Assembly (NCBI RefSeq): GCF_933775445.1
Contig: NC_065874.1
Coordinates: 3,119,001 to 3,183,000, forward strand
Reading direction: 5' to 3'
DNA length: 64,000 bases
Source of the DNA: Argentina anserina
Lineage: Eukaryota; Streptophyta; Magnoliopsida; Rosales; Rosaceae
Shown: positions 21,678 to 31,795 of the stretch, one piece after another
Layout: each line of letters begins with the position of its first letter
Numbering within the stretch: position 1 is the stretch's first letter
Translations under genes and position numbers: made by a program
Notes under the pieces: model-generated
The model's database searches: none
What the model was told of the DNA's origin: nothing
Seen by the model: only the letters and a program-made list of their open reading frames with translations

Positions 21678-23742
21678 CTACACAATTTCCCAGTCAGATT
21701 CACAGAATTCATTATCAGGCGGATTTGACTTCTCCGGGGGTGCTAGTGTTGGTAACCTGTTCCTCTTCAGTTCACCATAATTGTGGTTCTTCAAGAGTCT
21801 AATTTTTGCAGCAAACGCATCCTTCAATTTTTTCTGGGAACCAAATAAAGAAAGACCCAAAACATATCAGTTGTGCCAATGCGGGTGAAATCTAAAGAGA
21901 ATGAAATGGCTTAGGGTGATGTACAAGTCATTGTCGAACTAGCAGTTAATTAGTTTCACAAACCTTGTAAGAACTGTGTTTAGCTGCTTCACCACAACTG
22001 CATTCAAATTCAGTACGATCTACTAAAATGCAACTTTCACCAAGCTCCTTTTCCAATGATCTCAACGTTTGTAAGTCTGAGTCGGTATCATCATTATCTC
22101 CCCCTTCTACAGTGGAAATATGAGAGCTTCATTAAGTAAAACTGAGAACATATAAATCCTTAATATAGCAATTCATTAAACTGATAAGAAATAAGTGGCA
22201 GATATTGATCAAAGTTGGTGCATGCTGAGGAGTTAAAGACTGGAGAGCTCAAAATCAACCACGTATCCAGATTCTAAACGTAACTAGAAACTACTAATAC
22301 CAGAGAGTGGAGCTTCCACCTTTAACAAGGCATTATAACAAGTGAATCCTAATCTTCTGAGGAACGTACCAATTACCAAGTGCCTTACAAAAAAATACTG
22401 ACATGTCTTGCCAAGTGTCGCACAGGAATTAAAATTTTAGATATTTGCCATACTACAACACATTTCAACATGGCAATACAAAGCAAGTATATTAGAAGTA
22501 TTAATGAAATGATGATTTACCACTGCTAATATAATGCCTGGTTGTCTCTGATTGATCACAACTAGAAGCATCGCACATTTTAAGCCACTCAGCCTCTGTT
22601 GCAGATGTGGGAAAATTGTCGGCAGTAAAAGGTAAACCAAATTTTAAGTAAAAGATCAACAAAAGAACTTACAATTAGATATCCCTCATATTGGTCTGTC
22701 TTGAGGACAAGGTTCAGTACCTGCAGTGTTTTTCTTATAGAGATTGTCCATTTCAAGAGCATTAGAGAGTCGTGTCTCATCAGGAATTTCTGAAGACATA
22801 TCAACAAGGTTTCTAGTTCTCTCCTCCGCTCCAATATCATCAGGTGCAGGAATTAACAACTTGGCTCCACTATCCAATCCAATGTCTTGATCTTCATTGT
22901 ACATATCAACAAGGTTTGTACTTCTGTCCTCTGCCTCCATGACAGATTTACAATCTCCTACATAATCTGAGGCAGGAACTAACAATTGGGCTCCAATGTC
23001 TTGATCAGCATTGCTTGCATTTAACTTGTCAGGTGTCTGGAGCTGAAATAGTTTCTTAATATCATCAATTTGTCCTAATGATAAACCAGAAGCAACGCTC
23101 GTGTCAGCTTCAACTGAACCTATGTGGACTTCATCACCATGGCCTCCATCACTACCCACCGCTGACTTAACATCCACTGCATCATTAGTTGTCTGTACCA
23201 CATATGTATCAGGAGCAGCCCCTGGAGTTTTATTCACTGAAGATTGAGGGAGTACATCTCTTATTACATCTAAATCTGAGAAAAAGTTTTTAACATTGGT
23301 ACCCACTGTCACCAACTGGCTTTCAGCCTGAGAAAGGGCAAAGATAGCATCCGTGTGAGCAGAGATGATGTAGCTGAGCTATGGATAGACCAAGAGCTAG
23401 AGTTATCCAAGCAACAAATCAACAAAGGCACATCCGCATCGACTTAAGAAGTTAAAAGAAATATAACAAAACTTTGGCAAACAATGTTCACTCGAAATCA
23501 AGGAAGAAGACGCAGAAGAATAAGATGGAAGAACCCCATTGAAAAATTAAGCCGGAAGAAAAACCCATAGTTGGACAAAAACTTGTACGATAAAACCAAA
23601 TTATAGAATCTATATTCTTACAAATCACACAATAATCCACTACCTGCTTCATTATTCCATCCATGTCATGGTACACATCGTCAAACGTCTGGTAAATGTT
23701 CTCAAACCATGCTATGCCATTAAAAGTATTTGTTTTCTCCAT
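21678..23742 (-). CDS. Conserved-looking plant protein of unknown function, 5 exons
   Basis: Exons on the minus strand: 23742-23644, 23327-22721, 22595-22521, 22106-21964, 21833-21678. All splice sites are GT-AG and phases agree, giving 359 residues. The N-terminus contains GIAWFENIYQTFDDV, an aromatic segment I associate with a small family of uncharacterised plant proteins. The middle is acidic and low in structure, with an internal imperfect duplication (SNADQDIGAQLLVPASD against DSGAKLLIPAPDD). The C-terminus has CSCGEAAKHSSYK, a basic stretch (KKLKDAFAAKIRLLKNHNY) and an acidic end (ESDWEIV). No catalytic motif, signal peptide or membrane segment was recognised. I do not know its function. 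Further non-coding 5' exons may lie upstream to ~24.9 kb. Confidence 0.75.
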
Positions 23743-24002
23743 GAATGTAAATTATAATCAACTTCAAAAGCAATTGAAGATATGATCAACCTCGCACTTC
23801 ACAAACTACAAAATCTGCAGCAAAACACACCGAGTTAATAACAGGGATCAACACTTTCATATCCTGTAACAAAAATAACTGTTCTTTTTCCAATTATAAT
23901 GTGATTCTAATTTTGATGTGATTATGGCCATATATAAAAGGAAAAAGTTGGCACTAATTGCTTCGCCGAAAAATAAAAAACCAGACATGTCATATATGCT
24001 TA

Positions 24003-24590
24003 TCAACACTCTAAATGTATGCACCACAGTGCTTCTTCTGTCGCCAAGATTGAATTGGTCTCATCACAATAGGTTATACTAAACCAAATCCCGTTATCCA
24101 GCCCACTGATCATAAACTGCGGGGTGAAAACCCGACTACAACGAGAACAAAGACTGAAACTTTGATCATTCCCAACTACTACATAAGAACAAGGGGAATC
24201 CAATTCCCATTGCAGCACAAATTTCGAAATTCACCAAAGAAAAAAAAAACAAAAATTGCTGATGAGAACCGTTAACAAGCTGACAATATATACCCTTTGA
24301 GCTAAACAATATGCTTATGGTACAATGCTTCTCCTGTCGCCAAGATCACATGAAAATTATATCAATTGGTATCATCACAGTAAGTATAACTAAACCGAAT
24401 CCCATTATCCATCCCACTGATCATAAACCCGACTACAACAAGAATAAAAATTCAAACTTTGATCAATCTCAACTACGACATAAGAACAGGGATATGACAA
24501 TTGCAATTCAGCTCAAATTTCCAGAGAAACTTACCCAAAAATAAATAAATACTAAGAAGCATTAACAAGCTGACAATATATGCAGTTTAA
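24003..24590. repeat. Tandem duplication, two copies, ~290-bp period
   Basis: Matching words recur 290 bases apart, including AACAAGCTGACAATATA at 24275 and 24565, and also GTCGCCAAGAT and CCCACTGATCATAAAC. The copies have diverged by indels and substitutions. The pair lies upstream of the unknown gene at 21678-23742, in its likely leader or first intron (23743-24900), where no other gene was seen. Confidence 0.8.
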
Positions 24591-25089
24591 GCTAAACAAC
24601 ATAGTAAAGCCTCCTGAGCTACTTTAGTACCGATTTCAGAAGAAACCTTAAACAATCAATCCTCAAGTTTTCGGGGTTTAGGGTTTATCGGAGAACAACA
24701 AAGTAACCATGTTTGATCGATCAACAGGCAGTAAAACCTCAAACTCAGCTAAAACAAAAAAAACAAAACAAAAGCAAGAACAGCATCAAACTTGGTCACT
24801 TACCAAGAATGCAGAGAAACCCAGAAGCTAAAAACGTTTAGAGAAGCCGGAATTCAGTAGATACAGGGTTGAATTTGAGTAGAGTAGAGAACACAATTTT
24901 GGTAAACGAGAAAAAGAAGAGAAGGGTTTAGATGATCGCAAATCCTTTGAGTTCAATCTTGACTAAAGGAGTGAGAAACAAGACAAGAAGAGAAGAGGGT
25001 GTCCATATGAAAAAGTAGAACAGAAGTAGGACTTGATCATAACTAGGTCTCTCTAAAACCAAAAGCTTGTTGAGAGAAGAGAAAACAAA

Positions 25090-25161
25090 TGCGTCTGCCG
25101 GGAGTCGAACCCGGGTCTATTGCTTGGAAGGCAATTATCCTAACCGTTGGACTACAGACGC
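25090..25161 (-). tRNA. tRNA-Gly(UCC): tRNA-Gly (UCC anticodon)
   Basis: The minus strand folds as a 72-nt tRNA. The acceptor arms GCGTCTG and CAGACGC pair fully, with discriminator A. The anticodon stem ATTGC/GCAAT encloses the loop CTTCCAA, giving anticodon UCC. The T arm contains GGGTTCGACTCCC. There is no intron. The A box (TAGTCCAACGG) and B box (GGTTCGACTCC) are intact, and a T-run (TTTT) follows downstream as the Pol III terminator. Confidence 0.97.
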
Positions 25162-26562
25162 TTTCTAATTCCCTTTCCTTCAAAATAGTACCTCACTTAT
25201 AAATGGTCCTCAATTGACCAAACATTTTTGGATCAGCTCAATTATCCAAGACATTGTGATACTGATACGGTATATTGTCTCCTTTTCAGTCGGTAACGAC
25301 GGTAAGAATTCTTTAATTCATATAGAGTATTCCTGCAATTTCCTAATTCACGTAGGAAAGTTGAATTAACATTGACTAACAGATGGAGGAAGTGTCAAAA
25401 ATTTGTCGCTACAACTTCTTCAGTTCCCAGCTAATAATGCTCTAACCCATGCTCGCTTGTAACATCAGGTGGTGGACTGGTGGTGCATCTTCCCCGGGGA
25501 CAACAATAAGCCCCTTCTTTCACAGTGTGCCCTTTGTGCAAGAGGGCCAAAAAAAACTTCTTTAAGCTTACTTAAAATACAAAAGTTATTAATTAAAAGT
25601 CAATTGATAGTTCAGTCGGCTAAGACACGCACCTTCCAACACCCTATTTTTCCTCGAATTTTTTTTTTTGTTTTTCATCCCTTAAGTCCACGATTTCAAC
25701 ACTCAAAAGATCGCATATCTACTGAAAAAAAAAACCTCTTGACTTCTAATACAACCCCCTTTCATTAATCAAGTTTTTAGAAAAACTTGATTATGAAAGT
25801 TTAATATATGACTTTGCATCTAAGACCCTCTCGACTTCTAATACAGTTCTTTTGTAAACATAATTTAATAGATTATGAGAATTTAATAAATGACTTTGTA
25901 AACAGAAGATATGATAATACCCATTTTGCTAGAAGATTTAGTATATTATTTATTTATTTTTCTTTATGTATATATTAGGACAAAAATGCCTCAATAGGTA
26001 AGCCGCACATGACCTCACAAAATTACGGACCGGCCCTAGCAGGCATTCCAAAGTCTACCGTCTCTCTCTCCTCTCTAGCTGCTCCAAGCTCTCCAGGAGA
26101 CATCAAACTGAAAAGTGTCATGACGGTTTTGAAGAAGCTGCTTCAGAAATATATATTTTTCAGCTAATGCATCATTGACCACAAGCTCAAGAAGACCCCA
26201 GAGGCCAGAGTGCAGCTTCTGGCACTTCAAGATCTTTGCCTGAATTAAGGTCCATATTTTCCATTACCCGTCATTCTACTCTACATGCTCCTGCAACTCA
26301 TCTAACAAACCTTTTTTTTTTTTTATGAATAAGTACTGTAGTCTTGTAAAGGAACGTCCACAAAAGCAAAAGGCCCGCTACCCATCTAGTTCTGTCCACT
26401 CCAAAGTCCATTCATCATACATATACATCTCGGGTTACGCATGAAAGACAGTAGTTAAAAGAAATTTACATGCTATTCTGAAACTAAAACACAGATTTTT
26501 TTTTTTTAAGGAATGAAACTAAGCACAGTTGCAGGGTCCATTGTATCCTTGAAGCCAGCTAT
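25162..26562. other. Intergenic region with a possible SINE head
   Basis: AT-rich spacer. At about 25608-25640 the plus strand has TAGTTCAGTCGGCTAAGACA, which resembles a tRNA-like A box of a plant SINE, but no good B box follows. Homopolymer A and T runs are frequent. A 99-codon plus-strand frame at 25469-25768 has no recognisable domain and biased composition, so it is not called as a gene. Confidence 0.4.
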
Positions 26563-27931
26563 CTATTCATGTGCTCTATAGAAATGCAGCAACTTCAGCG
26601 GCTTCACCTTTTCCTGGATTCCTGCTTCATCGGAGGGGAAATGAAAACCAGTCGAGCAATTCCGCAACATTTCAGGACTCTTCATCCATGCTCTACGTGC
26701 GTCACTCACCTTTATCTTGTACTTGAACATCTGAGACAGGAAGATTCGGTTTCTCCAGGTCATCTCCATCAACGACAATACCAGTACCCTGGCACTCTGG
26801 GCAGAACACAGAATAAATTTGTGGGCTCAAAGATTTCAATTGAGCATCATTTCCATTGCACTTGGCAGCAGTTTTCCTCCTAGACCTTCTCCTCACTTTT
26901 GAACCAGTATTCTGATTCGTGATTATCTCAACTTCACACAGAAGTATCCAGTGTATAAGGCAGGAAGTGTGAAACACATGAAAAGCCCCATTCACATTTC
27001 GACTACTGCAAGCAAGCCTTCCTGTCTTCATATTCATGAGAGTTGCTACATCTTTCCCAGGAAGCATCCTCTGTTGACAGATATCACACATTCTTCCTGA
27101 CGCTAAACGCTGTTGCCGTCTTAGCTCTCGCCTTATAGATTTGTTCAAGATAAATCTTGAATTCAGTAGCTGATCATCATAGTGGTCTAGGATCAACCTA
27201 GATGCACCACTGGTAGCATAGGAATCTTCCCCAAATGAGTCGTACTGATTATTCAGAGAGTCACTGATATCTTCAGGGTCAGAAAAGGATTTCTTTCTCT
27301 TACAACCAGTGCCTTCACCGTTCCCTGATTCTCTTCTAGGGCTGGATGAGAGCAACATCCTTACGTCATCAAGAAACCCCTTTCTACCCAAATCAATATT
27401 ATAACTGAAGGTAACAACAGCGAAATCGTGCTCAGGAACTTTACATAAATCCTCACTGTCTACAGATTTTACCTCCAACCATTCACACCATATTCTACAG
27501 ATACAGTCTTTCCCAAGGAACCTTGCAGCAATTTCTCCAAAACCCACATCTCTCACTCCCAAATCAGTAATTTCATCCCTAACCACAACACCAGGGATCA
27601 CCACAGGAAAATTTGCTCCATTTGCAGTGGAACTCACAACAAGGGATTTGACTCCACTTGAATGCGACTGTGGCGAATCTACAAACTCATTACATTCAAG
27701 ACCATCAACACCAAAATGATCAAAGCCATTGGTTTCCACATTTTCCCCATACTTGGCAATAGCAAGACTGTTGTCATTGCCGCGAGACTCCAACATCCTA
27801 CATTTACTGTCATCCGGAGTCACCAACACTTTATCAGTCTCGTACGAATTGTTAAAGAACACCACACCATCATTAAAAGGCCAAGGGTTTGGTCGTAAGA
27901 GAGTGACCTTAGCAGCAGCCAACCTCAACAT
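26563..27931 (-). CDS. RING-like Cys/His plant protein, reading frame interrupted at both ends
   Basis: One long frame (27931-26702, 409 codons) encodes a protein with a C-terminal zinc-binding pattern: MCDICQQRMLPGKDVATL, then HVFHTSCLIHWILLCE, a basic stretch (KVRRRSRRK), then VFCPECQGTG. That is two CxxC pairs with intervening His/Cys, like a divergent RING. Around 26731 the frame changes. The shifted frame continues with MFKYKIKVSDARRAWMK and KLLHFYRAHE to a TAG at 26563, which reads like the true C-terminus. Either 1-2 bases were gained or lost, or a tiny intron with acceptor TCTTCCTGTCTCAG is used. The ATG at 27931 may also be secondary, because LLDEVARAHV-like coding lies just upstream in another frame. 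Function is unknown; an E3 ligase role would be speculation. Confidence 0.65.
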
Positions 27932-28066
27932 ACGTGTGCCCTTGCGACCTCATCTAACAAACCTGCCACATTCCAAAATATCACTGACATTACTAACATG
28001 CTATAGCTCGAAAAGTAAAAAAGCACAAAACTTGGAGGAGAACATAGTGTAACAAGGACAACTTAC

Positions 28067-28491
28067 CTTCAAATCTTCAAAATAAGCAGGAGTAACTCCT
28101 TGCATTGAGCTTCCAAATCCTGCTGTGGAGTTTTCTTAGTAAGTGTTATCACCTTAATGTGCTTTATAGACCGATGTGCATGGCATCCATGAAAAACTTA
28201 CGGTCTTCCTCGATCAGTCCTCAGTGTAAACTCAATAGCCTCTTCTGTTCCACCTGATCTATGAAAATGGATGATAAGCGCCAGGCCGCCAGCCAAAAGT
28301 AGAATATGTAGCGAAGGCTGCGAACTCAAGTATGAGGTTCCTGGGATTTCTTGATGGTATTGGCGGGAACACTGTGAGTCTGTGACTGTTACTCTGTTAA
28401 TTGGAAAAAAAATGCACACGCGGCTACTCGAGTTTCCATTGAAGAACCATTCAGAGAAGAGTTGGAAAAAGAAACAAAGGCCAGGGGACAC
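28067..28491 (-). other. Possible 5' exons of the RING-like gene
   Basis: Two minus-strand blocks look exonic. 28491-28203 ends GGAAGACC followed by donor GTAAGT, and encodes a hydrophobic stretch (LHILLLAGGLALIIHF) then GGTEEAIEFTLRTDRGR. A short block at about 28118-28067 encodes FGSSMQGVTPAYFEDLK and ends with donor GTAAGT. Their phases do not join cleanly with each other or with the main frame at 27931, so the gene model here is unsettled. Confidence 0.4.
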
Positions 28492-29735
28492 CGAGCGTAG
28501 GCCCTATTGCTTTGATCGGTTCCGTTAAATTGTGGCTTTTGGATGTGACAAAAACGCTTGCAACCGTTACTGTAATTGTTTGATTGTCTCTAGCTTAAAG
28601 AGTCAAGTGACCTCTTGAGGAAGGATCCAAATGAGACTACGCAAGTAATTTGTTCCCAATAATTCATCGCAAATGACTGTATGCAAGGATATGATGAGAG
28701 TTCGTCACTTTGTTGTCAAGGCAATTGCAGTTTGAACTCTGAGAACTTTAGTGGGTTACTGATTTTAGGATGCAAGTCAATACTCGTGCAAGTTAGAAAG
28801 AAACCTTCCCCGTTGGTCAACTATTAATATACAGGTTTGGTTAGATGTTCATATCAGGGTGAGGTTAACTTTTGACAATTTGGTTGCTCAACTGAAACCC
28901 TAAAACAAAACTTGTCCCTATTATCAGTAGTTACGTTGCATGCTTCTTCCTGATTTAGTATAAAAAAATCCACAAGAAACAACTTGTTCCCAACCTTTTA
29001 TGGTCATCCCATCTTTGATAACATTAGCTAGTTCAGAAGAACACGAGCACACAAGGCCAGAACTTTGCCAAAACCCATGAAACCCTAAACAGAAAAAAAA
29101 AAAAAGATTTCTGACTTATCTGGCGGACTATATAGGAAAATTCGGTTGTACATAATTTTGACTATATACCCCGAAATAAAACCAACCATAAGCGGTAGGC
29201 CTTAATCCATAAGAAAAATAAATGTGCTACGAAAGTACCAAACTTATCCTTCTCATATAATCAAGTTTGATTAAGTTAGGGATCAAAAGGGGGAACTCAA
29301 ATGGGATCAAATAGTTTATATGTTTTGTTGGTACCCTAATATTGTATACATAGCTTTGAGTCTTACCTCAATATATGATCAATTGAATCTAGCCATACTC
29401 CAAATGAGTTATATTCTCACTAAAATATGATTAATTGGAAAGTGTATTAGACAAAACTTGATGTGTAAAGTAAGGACCACCTCTACACAGTTGCAGATGA
29501 GAGGTTTGATACGAGTCGTCCTAGTAAATAATTGGCTCGATCAAACGTCTTTTTTCTGCATTTTCTGTTGTTTAAAATAAGGTCGTAATCCTCATAATAA
29601 GATGTCAAAGAGGTAGGAAAATAAAGTAGTTGAGCGCAGCACATTGGCCTGTAATGAAGGCAACTCATCAGCTTATATTGGCCACAATTGTGGACTTTCG
29701 CGTTAACCTATCGCAAGGAGTTTAATACTTTAATC
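28492..29735. other. Intergenic region
   Basis: AT-rich DNA without a credible coding frame. It includes the upstream side of the RING-like gene. No repeat with defined ends was recognised here. Confidence 0.45.
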
Positions 29736-29796
29736 TCATTGGTTTTACCTATCGCCAAAGTAGTTTAGAGTCATTGGTTTTACCTATCGCCGAAGT
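29736..29796. repeat. 35-bp tandem duplication
   Basis: TCATTGGTTTTACCTATCGC occurs twice, starting at about 29737 and 29772, each followed by CNAAGT. Two copies of a ~35-bp unit, just left of a foldback element. Confidence 0.7.
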
Positions 29797-29808
29797 CTAG
29801 TTAATTTT

Positions 29809-30166
29809 TAGGTAAAATTGTCAAAATACACCTGAATTTGATTCAAATTGTCAATTTACACTTTGAACTTGTAAATGCGAAAATGTGCCTCATCAACTTG
29901 GCAACAACTGTTGATTTGCACCCTAACCATTAAATTTAACATTTTTCATCCAATTTGTGGTCACATGCCATTCACATGATGGACATTTTTATCATTTAAT
30001 ATTTATTTCATTTTTTAATAACAAAAATGCACATCATGTGCATGACATGTGACCACAAATCGACAGTTTTTACCAAATTGAGGAGGCAAATTTTCACATT
30101 TACAAGTTCGGGGTGTAAATTGACAATTTGAGCCAAATTCATGATGTATTTTAGCAATTTTGCCTA
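29809..30166. mobile_element. Foldback MITE-like element, 358 bp
   Basis: The two halves are inverted copies: TAGGTAAAATTG at the left end pairs with CAATTTTGCCTA at the right. Further in, TTTACACTTTGAACTTGTAAA pairs with TTTACAAGTTCGGGGTGTAAA with mismatches. A possible 6-bp duplication AATTTT flanks it (29803-29808, 30167-30172) but is low-complexity. It is non-coding and the superfamily is uncertain. Confidence 0.7.
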
Positions 30167-31180
30167 AATTTTAAGCATAGAAAAAGGAAGAAAACAAATT
30201 GAATTAACTTAACCCTTTGGAGCAAGCCAAATGGTAAGATCAGCTGCGTGGAAAAATTGATTTAGACTAGCTATATCAAATGTTTGAATCTTCTCCAGTA
30301 TGCTGATAAGTGTTGTTGTTACAATTAATGGCTGTTAATTTTCTTATGTTTCCCTATCCAGCTGCTAGAGTTTGAATATCTTAACCTTCCTGCAGAACCA
30401 GCAAAGGGAAATGAAAGAAAAGGAAATCATGTAAAACATTTTGTGTTATTGTTCTGTATTTTATTTCTGGACGGCCTAACAAATTTGACGGGAAAAGAAA
30501 CAACAAAACCTCATCATGGATTAAATGTTTGCAAATCTATTATTATTGCAGACATACTTCAATATATATGCTTATGCTTCTGTTTCTTTAATGAAGATTC
30601 CCCACATGGATCTAAAACATGATTTAATCTGCGCAATGTGATTGTAATGCATGAAGTTTGCTAGCTAGACGGAAACTTCCAAATTTCATCACAAGTAGAT
30701 TACGCAAAAGCATACAAAGTGGTATATTCGTGAGTTTTCTTCTTTGGCATAAGTCCATAACCCTAAATTCTGTAGCAGGATCATAAAGCTGGAAATCTAT
30801 TATACTCACAAATACAAGCTAGAAGAGAAGAATGCCAAACTTGGCTAAAAACAGATAAATGGTGCTTTTTTGGCTCACAAATTCATCTCCTCTAGCTTAA
30901 ACTACCTTATGATTACCACCATATAATCCATAGGATTAATATATGGGTAGACATTGTTGTACCCAAAAAAATATACATGGGTAGACATTTCGCTATTTTT
31001 TATTCTAATCAGCTAGTTACTGATGATGCTACATTTATATGATTTATTTGGCAATTTATTTATTTCTGACCTAGTTGCATCTATGAACAAGTAAAATACA
31101 ACTAATATATCTTCAAAATAAACTCATAAAAAACTTCAACCATTTTCATATCATATTTTTGCTATCACTCTGATTTGTAT
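30167..31180. other. Intergenic and distal promoter region of the bHLH gene
   Basis: AT-rich sequence with no gene seen. GGGTAGACATT recurs at ~30944 and ~30980. Confidence 0.4.
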
Positions 31181-31187
31181 TATATAA
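31181..31187 (+). promoter_or_regulatory. TATA box of the bHLH gene
   Basis: TATATAA at 31181, followed by a pyrimidine-rich leader (31200-31440) typical of plant 5' UTRs. Transcription would start near 31215. Confidence 0.55.
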
Positions 31188-31538
31188 TGGTGTGACTTTA
31201 GAGACCACCTCTCCATCTCAAACTCCACAACTCCAAAAAACCCATTTGATCCCTTCCTTCTGCCTCTCTGCAAAAACCAACACCTTTTGACTCTCTGTCT
31301 TCCTATTCTTCTTCATCTCCATCGAAAACCCAATAAAGCTTTAACCTTTACGTTGTTTCTAGTCCCATTCCCAACACCCCAATTCCCAAAGTGCCCTCCT
31401 CTTTCTCTCTTTCTCTCTTTCTCACTCCCTCGAAATCCCAAGCGTTCAAAGATAATGATGAAGAAGAAAATGTGGCTGTTTTCTCACTGATCTTCCTCTC
31501 CAAAACCCCCCCTTAAATCCTTTTCTGCGCTTCCCCTA

Positions 31539-31700
31539 ATGGAAGGTATGAACAAACCCACAACAAGAAGTGTCACTGCCTTTGGTGTAGCCAACGTTAT
31601 AGACAACACAGCTCAAAGCTTCCCTCTTTCAAAGCTCTCCTTCTGGTTCGCCCCAACGACTCGCCCACCTGGTCTTCTCTTCTCCAGCTTCGGTTCGTAG
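31539..31700 (+). other. Upstream ORF (53 codons) in the bHLH leader
   Basis: An ATG at 31539 opens a frame of 53 codons that stops at TAG 31698-31700, about 95 bases before the main ATG at 31796. The peptide has no obvious homology known to me. It is long for a chance uORF and could damp translation of the main frame. A second, shorter uORF with clustered ATGs occurs at 31454-31489. Confidence 0.5.
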
Positions 31701-31795
31701 TAGTAGAACTCAAACAAGAACTAGAAGAAACCAAAAACAAAGTTTCAATCTTTTGTCGTAGTTGACTAGTTGTGTTGCTCAAAGTTAGGATTTTT

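Noticed and set aside
25469..25768. 99-codon plus-strand frame
   Set aside because: Lys/Ser-rich product of AT-rich DNA with homopolymer runs, and no recognisable domain.
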